A stretch of DNA of 64,000 nt from Limnomonas spitsbergensis (taxonomy: Eukaryota; Chlorophyta; Chlorophyceae; Chlamydomonadales), in assembly GCA_037349105.1 (NCBI GenBank), contig JAYJMM010000093.1, positions 2,418,001 through 2,482,000 of the forward strand, in the 5' to 3' direction. The translations under genes were made by a program, and so were the position numbers. Shown piece after piece: positions 1 through 10,100 of this stretch. The notes below the pieces were generated by a model. It was not told the origin of the DNA. It worked only from the letters and a program-made list of their open reading frames with translations, and ran no database searches. Every line of letters begins with the position of its first letter. The stretch's first letter is position 1.

Positions 1-171
1 TCCATTCATGGCCCGCAGAATGGATCGAACTGCCATTGGTACGTCACGCCTCAAGCTTATGTCAAACACATTGATTAATTTATTTATTCATTTCATTATT
101 CATTTCTTTATTCATTTCTTTATTGATTTCTTTATTCGTTTCTGATACAGTATTACTGATCACCTCGATAA

Positions 172-243
172 CGTCCTCAAGTGACGAGAAATCAGACACC
201 GCCTCTGTCTGAGAAAAGTGATCATCTCGCTGAAAAGCCTGAC
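172..243 (-). CDS. Possible further kinase exon, uncertain
   Basis: Minus-strand reading AFQRDDHFSQTEAVSDFSSL and then EDVIE, between a TGGTCAG acceptor and a GTGATC donor. It could follow the APE exon, but the phase does not match the exon 8 donor. The flanking 1-171 and 244-995 otherwise hold nothing I recognise except donor-side repeats near 900-990. Confidence 0.25.
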
Positions 244-894
244 CAGGTGCACATTTCCCCCCCTGTGTGCCGTGATACGCTTTTTGGTTTGCTCTTATTT
301 ATAGTCTTGGGGGGATGTGTGGAGTCGCTGTGCTGAATTTCACGAACTACTCAACGCTGTGGTAATGACACGGGGCTGGAACTCTATTCCTGATCCACTG
401 TGGACGTCAGGCAGAAAAGTCGAAAAACACCCCCCCTCTTCAGAAGTGGAAAGTGAGTGTGAAGGGGCCATCGCTAGGGTTGCCCAATCTCATAGACCAA
501 AGGGCGGGCCAGGCACAGTGTTCAGCATTTCCTTGGGCCGTTTTCTAAGGCCGTTTTGTTGGGCCGTTTCCTTGGTCAAACACCTTCACACAATGCCTCA
601 TTCTGTCAAGGCCACACGGATACAGCATCACCCTGGTTGAATTATGAGTAGCAGTTGGACTTGCAGCTTCCAGACATGCATGAAACAAACTCCGAACGTG
701 TGCACCGAAGGAACAGCGGAATGCTGGCCATGATAAAATGCGGCCCAGGCACAATTTTGGCCAAGACGTGAGGCTCCCTCATTCTATGCCCCAGCCACAG
801 GCACACAATTATTTCGAGCATACCATGCAGGTCAGGCCCAGAAGTCGAAGTTTGCCCGGCAAAAAAAGTTTTCACCATGATCGCCTTGTTCGGA

Positions 895-990
895 ATTTTT
901 ATAAAACTGCTGCATGCAGCCGGGGCACTACACGAAAACTGTTGCATGCAGCTGGGGCACTTCAAGAAAACTGTTGCATGCAGCTGGGGG
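895..990 (-). repeat. Donor-side tandem repeat next to kinase exon 8
   Basis: About three copies of a unit near 33 bp (TTGCATGCAGCTGGGGCACT plus a short tail on the plus strand). On the minus strand they begin directly after the exon 8 donor. The same repeat with five copies sits at 1793-1942 beside the second exon copy. Confidence 0.75.
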
Positions 991-995
991 CCTAC

Positions 996-1110
996 CAGTA
1001 AAGTGTGACTCCAAAGCTCCACACATCCGCCTTCACTGTGTAGTCCGCCGCAAAGACCTCCGGCGCCATGAACAGGGGCGTACCCGATCACTTGGTCAGA
1101 CGTTGCTCCC
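996..1110 (-). CDS. Kinase exon 8 (activation and APE segment) with in-frame TGA
   Basis: CACACCACAG acceptor, reads GEQRLTK, then TGA, then [16 protein letters not shown] and [14 protein letters not shown], donor GTAGGC. Partial copies at 1180-1200 and 1262-1282 have CGA (Arg) at the TGA site, so C-to-T at a CpG is the likely cause. Phase 1 in matches exon 7. Confidence 0.75.
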
Positions 1111-4100
1111 CTGTGGTGTGCAGCAGTCAAGAGACAATGTGAACAGGGGCGGACAGATAATGTGAACAAGGGTGTACCCGATCGCTTGGTCAGACGTTGC
1201 CCCCTTGTGGCGTGTCGCCGTCAAGAGACGATGAGATGCGTGCGGTGCCATGAACAGGGGCGTACCCGATCGCTTGGTCAGGGGTTAGGGTTAAGGGTTG
1301 TGCCCATGAGGGTTTTTGGTGTAAGGTTGATCCCTTGAGGGTTCAGGGTTATGTTTGCTACCCTGATGGTTTAGGGTTTAATGTTGCCCCCCTGAGGGTT
1401 AAGGGTTTAGTGTTGCCCCCCTAAGGGTTTAGGGTTCCTCCCCTGAGGATTGAGGGTTGCTCTTCTGAGGGTTTAGGTTTAAGTATTGCTCCCCTGCAGG
1501 TTTAGGGTTAAGTGTTGCCCCCTGAGGGTTTAGGGTTTAGTGTTGCTCCCCTGCGGGTTTAGGGTTGCTCCCATGAGGGTTAAGGGTTAAGCGTTGCTCC
1601 CCTGCGGGTTTAGGGTTTAGGGTTTAGGGACGTGGCCTCCAGCCAGAGGCCGGGAGGTAGCTGACAGGTAGCTGAGTCACGAAACAACCAACACTGGCTG
1701 GGCCCCATTCGCCTCGTGCTGGCTGCCCAGTGGCCTGCCAAAGGAGTTATGGCGCACAATACTGAACTACGTGACAAAGAGCACTGTGATAAAACTGTTG
1801 CATGTTGCTGGGACACTACAAGAAAACTGTTGCATGCAGCCGGGGCACTACACGAAAACTGTTGCATGCAGCTAGGGCATTACAAGAAAACTGTTGCATG
1901 CAGCTGGGGCACTACAAGAAAACTGTTGTATGCAGCTGGGGGCCTACCAGTAAAGTGTGACTCCAAAGCTCCACACATCCGCCTTCACTGTGTAGTCCGC
2001 AGCAAAGACCTCCGGCGCCATGAACAGGGGCGTACCCGATCACTTGGTCAGACGTTGCTACCCTGTGGTGTGCAGCAGTCAAGAGACAATGTGAACAGGG
2101 GCGGACAGATAATGTGAACAAGGGTGTACCCGATCGCTTGGTCAGACGTTGCCCCCTTGTGGCGTGTCGCCGTCAAGAGACGATGAGATGCGTGCGGTGC
2201 CATGAACAGGGGCGTACCCGATCGCTTGGTCAGGGGTTAGGGTTAAGGGTTGTGCCCATGAGGGTTTAGGGTGTAAGGTTGATCCCCTGAGGGTTTAGGG
2301 TTATGTTTGCTACCCTGATAGTTTACGGTTTAATGTTGCCCCCTGAGGGTTAAGGGTTTAGTGTTGCCTCCCTGAGGGTTTAGGGTTCCTCCCCTGAGAA
2401 TTGAGGGTTGCTCTTCTGAGGGTTTAGGGTTAAGTATTGCTCCCCTGCAGGTTTAGGGTTAAGTGTTGCCCCCTGATGGTTTAGGGTTTAGTGTTGCTCC
2501 CCTGCGGGTTTAGGGTTGCTCCCATGAGGGTTTAGGGTTGCTCCCCTGAGGGTTTAGGGTTAAGCGTTCCCCCCTGCGGGTTTAAGGTTAAGTGTTGCCC
2601 CCCTGAGGGTTTAGGATTAAGTGTTGCCCCCCTGAGGGTTTAGGGTTTAGTGTTGCTCCCCTGCGGGTTTAGGGTTGCTCCCATGAGGGTGAAGGCCATA
2701 AGGTTGCTCCCCTGAGGATTTAGGGTTGCTCCCCCCAGTGCCTAGGGTTTAGTGTTGCTCCCCTGAGGGTTCAGGGTTTAGGGTTGCCCATCTGAGGGGT
2801 TAGGGTTGCTCCCCTGAGGGTTCAGGATTTAGGGTTTAGGATTGCTCCCCTGAAGGTTGAGGGTTGCTCCCCAGAGGATTTTGGGTGCAGGGCTGATCCC
2901 CCCAGTGCCTAGGGTTTAGTGTTGCCCCCCTGAGGGTTAAGGGTTACACACCTGAGGGTTAAGGGTTGCACACCTGAGGGTTAAGGGTTGCGCACCTGCG
3001 GGTTTTGAGTGTAGTGTTTCTCTCATGAGGGTTTAGGGTTTAGTGTTGCCCCCCTTAGGGTTTAGGGTTTAGTGTTGCCCCCCTTAGGGTTTAGGGTTTA
3101 GTGTTGCCCATCCGAGGGTTTAGGGTTGCTTCCCTGAGGTTTGAGGGTAGGTCCCCGGTGGGTTTGGGTGTAGTGTTGCTCCCCTGAGGGTTAGGGCATG
3201 CTCCCTGAGGGAGTGGAAGACGAATAAACCCTGACGGTGATGCAAACTTTACTGGTGCCAAACATAATGTCGCCGTGGGCCCATTGTTCAGCGGCAGTTC
3301 CCTTGCGACATTAAACTTGCATTAAAAGCATGGCCGGTCGTTTATTATTGCTCTCGAACTCATTGACAACAAATGCTTGAATGGCTTTGAGGACAATGGC
3401 AACACATACCGGTACTTAATGTAAGAAAGGAAGACTAGAAAACCGCGCCCCGCACCTTAAAGTAAAAGGGCGTACATGGCCAGTTGGTAAGCCACTGCTA
3501 CCCTGTGGCTACACCCTATCTGGATTGAAACCATCGTACATTTTTTTCTGCGCTGTCAGTTAATGCTCTTAAAAAGTGCCCCCAAGGAGACAAACAAGGG
3601 TTTACTTTACCATCTGGTCAGCCACTTGGGTTTAAAAGCGCGGCCGCGTGAAACCTTCCACCGTATAAAACCGTATAAAACCGCGTGAAACCGCGTGAGA
3701 CCAACATTTCATCAAATCATCGATCTGACAGTGAATGGGAATATTAGTGTGGAGCAAAAAGGTGAGATGGCTGCAAGATGGACATCAAGCATCAATCTTG
3801 CCAGAGTTTATTTTTCCGTGACCCAGCTACATGCCAGCTACACTCAAGCCGCTGGCTGGAGGCCCCGCTGGTGGCCAGCCTTGCTGCTCTGGCCACCAGC
3901 TGTTGGCCTGTCCAGGTTTAGGCATAATCGAGCCTTTAACGGCCCGGAAAATGAGTGTAGGGTGTTTCAGCTTCGATTCAGCTAAAATCATGGCTGAGGG
4001 CCTGGGAGTCCTGGCTGATTAAGACCTGCTGCTTGGGCCTGAAAATATTGGTCGGTCAGGGTCAGGACTTACTCAGCACCTGGCTGCTGCCCATATTGAT

Positions 4101-7100
4101 AGCTTAAACGTAGGTCAAGGCTCTTTCATATCGGTAGTGTTTAAGGTTCAGGGCTAAGGATTGAAGGTTCAGGGTCAAGACTTACCAAGCCCCTGGCTGC
4201 TGCCCATATCGACGGCCTTGATGTAGGTCATAGCGCCATTGTAGTGCGGGTTGCGCATGAGGATGCGCTGGCCAGTGAAGCAGAAGCTTGCAGACTTGAT
4301 ATCGCCTGCACGCAAAAAAATGCAGAAGTTTGCAGCAGCAGCAGGAGAAGAGGTTTGCAGCAGAAGTTTGCAGAAGGCTTCATATCTCCTGCAGGCCAAA
4401 CAAAAAAATGCAGTAGCTTGCAGCAGCAGCAGCAGCAGAAGTTTGCAGCAGAAGTTTGCAGACTAGATACCGCCTGCAGGCAAAACAAATGCAAGGAAGG
4501 GAAATCCTTCTTGAAATGCAGGATGCAAAGGTGAGGATGCGTTAATTGAAATGCAGGTTGCAGATGAAAGGACGCGTGCATTCGAATGTTTGTGGAACAA
4601 ACCAGTGTGCTGGTTCTAATAGTTTTCATACCAAGACATTCGAGGGCAAACTGGGCGCACTGATTGGACGTTAATTTATTTAGAGGCGTTAATTTCGCCT
4701 CCAAATGAAAAAGCAAACTAAAGGCAACCAAATAGAGGCGTTAGTTCTGAACTGTAACGGTGAACATACCACGATAGGCAAGTCAACTTTGTTTTTTTAC
4801 AGAACAAGCCAGTGTTAATGCCTGCATGGTTGGTCCAACGGGCGGTTTGTGTTTGTATACAAGCTGCCAGCTGTGATGGTTGCAACGTCTATGTGTGCTC
4901 CTCAGCCTATAGACTGAGAGAAATTTGCAGGACAAAGCATTAGCCCTTTGAGTTTGGATGTCTTAAAGGGCAAGCAAGCCATGCAGATGGACATGCCTGG
5001 TTCAAAACAAATGCGGTAACTATTTTAATGAAGGGGGAGCCAACATTCCGCCAATCAGATTTAACCACTGGGACAATGGAACCCAAAAAGGAAGCAGACC
5101 ATGTCCGGTGGCCCGAGTAGCAATACTTGCTGCACCCGGCCCCTTCGGCCCGTGGCCATGATGTACCTAGATTTTAGCTGAAGCGCTCAAGTACACACTG
5201 GCCTTGGGACCATATTCACACTGAGTAGAAGGCGTACATACGCCTCATATGAGTAGAAGGCGTACATACGCCTCATATGAGTAGAAGGCGTACATACGCC
5301 TCATATGATTTTGAAGAAAAGTTTCTGAGGATCTCCTCATTGAATGCAAACGGAATTACGCACAGAGGATAAATAACATATTAAGGAGGCGAGTGGGTTG
5401 AGGGAGCATCCCATCAATTCTGGACTATAAAGAAATAGAGAAAGCTACGCCCTATTAGGACGTGGAGGTCAAGGAAACAGCGCAGCTTGGGGCCGTAGCC
5501 GCATCCGGACCGTTACCATTTTAGTCAGCACTGAGTACGGCTCATGCTGAAGCATGGTTTCCAACACTTATGGCCGTAAAGCCGAGCGCAAGCACTCAGT
5601 ACTTATAAATCCTGTAACATGCGACAGTTCGGAGAATTGCCAAACAAATCGCGTACGCGGCGCGCCTTGGAGGAGATTTCCGTTCTGAACAATTAATCCT
5701 GGAAATCACTAAAGAAATCACTGCCTGGGACAAGGCCACCCTGGCGGTATTTGCGGTCATTATAATAGTGCCCTCCCCTATGCAGCGTTCGTAAATCTGT
5801 ATAAATAAATAAATAAATATCTATAGTCTCCTGCTTTATTTGAACGCACCGTGGAAGACCCCCAGATCGTGGCAGTCCTTGACCGCCTTGAGAATCTCAA
5901 ACGCCACAATGGCCAGCGCCTTCTCCTCCAGACCACCATAGTTCTGCACGAGCATACGAAACACGTCATGAAATATGGCAGTTTTCAATTTTTTTCTATT
6001 AAATATTCTCCTCCAGAGCACCGTAGTTCTGCATGGGCACGTGAAACACGTCATGAAATATAGTCGTTTCCTATAATTTAGGTGATGTTCAATTTAAGCC
6101 ACCAAGGCCAGCGTTTTCTCCTCCAGAGCACCGTAGTCCTGCAGTAGCAAGTGAAAAACGTGAAGAAATATGTAGCTTTCCTTTTAAATGTTCAAGTAAC
6201 GCTACCGCCAGCGCTTTCTCCTCCAGAGCACCAGACTTCTGCATGAGCAAATCAAATACGTCATGAAATATGGTTGTTTCCTAGGTAATGCCATGTTCAA
6301 GCAACACCACCATGGCCACCGCATTTGCTTCTAAATGTTCAAGTAACGCCATGTTCAACTAACGCCGCCATGGCAGTTCCGCCGTTTATTCTCCTGGGCA
6401 CCGTAGTTCTGCCGTAGCAAATGAAAAACGTGGTCAATTATGGATGTTTCCTATGTAAGGCACTGTTCAAATAGCGCCACCATAGCCAGTCAGCGCTTTC
6501 GCCTCCAGAGCGCCGAAGTTCTGCAGTGGCAAGTGAAAAACGTGAAGCAATATGTAGCTTTCCTTTTAAATGTTCAAGTAACGCCACCATAGTCAGCGCT
6601 TTCGCCTCCAGAGCGCCGAAGTTCTGCAGTGGCAAGCCAGACACGTCATACAATATTTTCCATTTCATGCATATCAATGAATATAATAGTTTCCAATCAA
6701 ATGCCATGTGCAAGTAACGACACCGTGGCCAGCAAATTCTCCTACAGAGCGCCTTAGCTCTGCAGTAGCGAGTAAAACACGGCATGAAACATAATGATGC
6801 AGGCCCTCCCGAACCTATACCTTGCTTGCTTGCATCAAGATGAACAGACATACCTCCAGAACCCTAAACCATTATACGGTACTCATGTCAACGTGGTTTC
6901 ATAGGTCGCCCTTTGAATCAAGATGAATAGACATACCTCCAAAACCTTAAACCCTTAACCCTAAAACCCTAAACCATTATACTCACGTCAACGTGGTTCT
7001 GTAGGTCGCCCTTTGCGCACAGCTCAGTCACCAGGTGCACGTTGGCCTCGTCTTCAAAGCACGCCTAATTTAGATTTTAGGGTGTATGGATATAGGGTTT

Positions 7101-10100
7101 AGGGTTAAATGTGTAGGTCACCAGGTGCACGCTGGCCTCGTCTTCAAAGCATGCCTTACGTGTTTCTGCATGGAAACGAAAAGAAGCAAGCAGACAGATG
7201 GATAAACTAACGGACAGACATACAAGCACACAAAAGGAAGAAAGTTACGAAGTTTGAAAGCAATGCACCAGGTAGAGTGGAATAAAATCGTCAAGAAAGA
7301 GTGAAGTTAGTAGGAGGGAGGTTTGGGAGGAAGGCAGCTTGCCTGGAATGAAGTTGGGCATGAGCCATGTTGACAAAATGTATGATGATCAGCTTCCACC
7401 AGGAATGAATGCCCTTGAGAGGTAAAAACACCCATGCCAAGCCTCCAAGCTCTTTATACTGCCATTGCCTGCAAATGCTTGCTCCGAATTCGAAATCAAA
7501 CTACCTGACCCACCTCCCCCGTACTCTCCCGTTCTTCCCCCGTCATCTGAAAGCCCACCCATTCATAGCACATCCTGCAACCTTGAACGCTCTCAATTGT
7601 ACCCGATCATCGCACACTTCCCTTGATATCGGCATGCATTTTTCACGTCTTATGATTTGCATCTAACCTATTTCCCAATTCACATCTTGCCTCCATGCCA
7701 AACCTTGCTCCCCGTTCACACCTCCCCTCTAAATCTTGCTCCCCTTTCAGACCTCAATACCGTCCACACCTCGCTCCCCTTTCACACCCCACACATCGTT
7801 GACATATCATTCCAATCCATACCTCCCTCCATTTTCACACCTTGCTGCCATCCACACCTCACTGCCCTTTCACACCCCACACCCCATTCAGTCAGCAACT
7901 AACCTCAAGGCTGACAACGCCCTGTGAGACCTTCAGCCTCTCCAACATGTCAGTCTCGTGGCAGATCGTTTCGATAGTCTTCGCTTCTGTGCTCTTGCCT
8001 TGAACCTGCAAACATTTAGCGGGTGAGAGAGAGGTGGGCGTAAAGCAAAACGTTTCAAAATGTCGTGTTCGGGCAAAACCACTTTCATTTTTGTTTTTGC
8101 TGAACAATTACTGATTGCTAATGATCCCGGCCTGTGCTGCACTGTTCCCCCAACCCTCACTACCCTCACGCCCCAGCGAACAATGATTTTATTTCTGCCA
8201 TTCTGCTGAACAACGTATCCGCGAATGTCCTTCTAGTGCACTCCCATGAGGACCATTTATTCGTCGTTCACGCAGCATTAAAGTCCATCACGCAAGGCCG
8301 GATTTAATTTAATAACGATCGACGTATCGCTTAAACACATTATAAAAACGGGGGGCTGGAAGGTGCTCTGTCAGCATGCATGCAACCAAATTTGCCCCAC
8401 TAAGTGCGAAAGAGAATCAGGAGGAAACTGGTCATTCTTTTAGATTATATTAGATTAGGTATCAAAATGCAGGAACAGGAGCTGTATTTTGTTACTCGAA
8501 AAACAGGGGTGCGTGCAAATCAGGACTTAAAATGCAGGTGGATAGACATCAGCAGGATACGGAAACGCGTATCTCAGAACGTTAATAAGAGGCACTGAGT
8601 AACGCATAAATGCACAGAGACAAATGCAGGATTGCAAGGAGCAGAGCGCCACTGGAAAACATGTCTACATATGAGGTACTGATTTAAGCTCGCCATGCTG
8701 TAGAAGGAGGTGCTGAAAATAGATCAAATGCAGGAGGAGGAGGCACAAGTTGAGCTCAAATTCAGGAAAAGGATAGGGAGGATGTAGATGCAAATTCGAA
8801 AACTTATGGCTTCAAATGCAGGAGGCAGGGATGCAATTATACTAATTATTTCCAGGGGGTGTGCGACGGGATCAAGTAAATATCGCGCCCACACGAGCTT
8901 GAAGTACATACTACCAACCTTTTAGGTCGTACAGCACCTGCCTGGCTTCCTTCCCAGCTTTTGCACTGGTGCCCAGTTTCGGCACTGGTGCCCAAAGTAT
9001 ACCGTAACTTAAGTATTATTTCCGGCCGTGATTTCCGGCCGTGATTTCCGGCCGTGATTTCCGGCCGTGATTTCCGGCCCCATGCCTTTAGACGTTTCCG
9101 TCTTTACAAATATTGCTGCACAGAAATGAAACAAACACGGCGGTTTCAGGGTTGCGGAGTCTCAGCGAGATTTTGGTTTCTGATTTACATGTTCGGCTCA
9201 CAAGAAGTACGATGTGGTACGGAATATGTAAGCAAGCTATTTCGCTAGCCAGCTTCATGTAATGATCATTTTAAGGGAAGAGAGAAAGCTACGCTCTATT
9301 AGGGCGTGGAGATTAAGGAAACAGCGCAGCTTGGGGCTGTAGCTACAACGCAGCTTTACCATTTAGCGTTTACCTTAAAGAGCGTCTTCACGGCGACCTC
9401 CTGTCGGCTGTAAGCAGCAGCACGAGGGATAAGTGGAGGGGAGAGAATTAAGTCTTCACGGCGACCTCCTGTCGGCTGTCAGCAGGGACACGATGGATAA
9501 GTGGAGGGGAGAGAATTAAGTCTTCACGGCGACCTCCTGTCGGCTGTCAGCAGGGACACGATGGATAAGTGGAGGGGAGAGAATTAAGTCTTCACGGCGA
9601 CCTCCTGTCGGCTGTCAGCAGGGACATGAGGGATAAAGGGAGGGGAGAGAATTACGCACAGAAAGAAAGAAAGCTACGCCCTACTAGGGCGTGGAGGGTA
9701 AGGGAACTACGCAGATTGGAGCCGTAGCCACAATTAAGTTCAACAGTGAGGCATATCGTAAATGAGGGGAAATATGCCTATGTAATGCTTGATCACATCA
9801 GGGAATCACATAAAGGGGTTTGATGAGGGGGTACAGTTAAAACAGGATACTTATGCCCTAGTCTGTACACCCTAAAATATATTGATTTATGTACCGGCAT
9901 GGAACTTAGGCAGGCCTTTAAGATGATGTGCACAGACTAGGCTGTGCAGCCTAGTTGAAGGCAGTCAGGTGGACCCTGTTCATAACAAAAAAAGGCGGAA
10001 CAGGCAGACAGAACAGTAGTGTGTACTAAAAGCGGTTCCGGGCAGGAAGGGTCTCGGATCGGCTTCCAAACCTAGGCAGGGAAAATACTGTGTTTGCCTA

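Noticed and set aside
1280..3210. A chromosome end or telomere fusion
   Set aside because: Units are degenerate, interrupted by TGCTCCCCTGAG, and explained by the exon 8 acceptor sequence.
8919..8937. A 19-nt kinase micro-exon reading VLYDLKG between exons 3 and 4
   Set aside because: Its end phase does not match exon 4, the donor GTTGGT is weak, and direct joining of exons 3 and 4 gives the normal kinase spacing.
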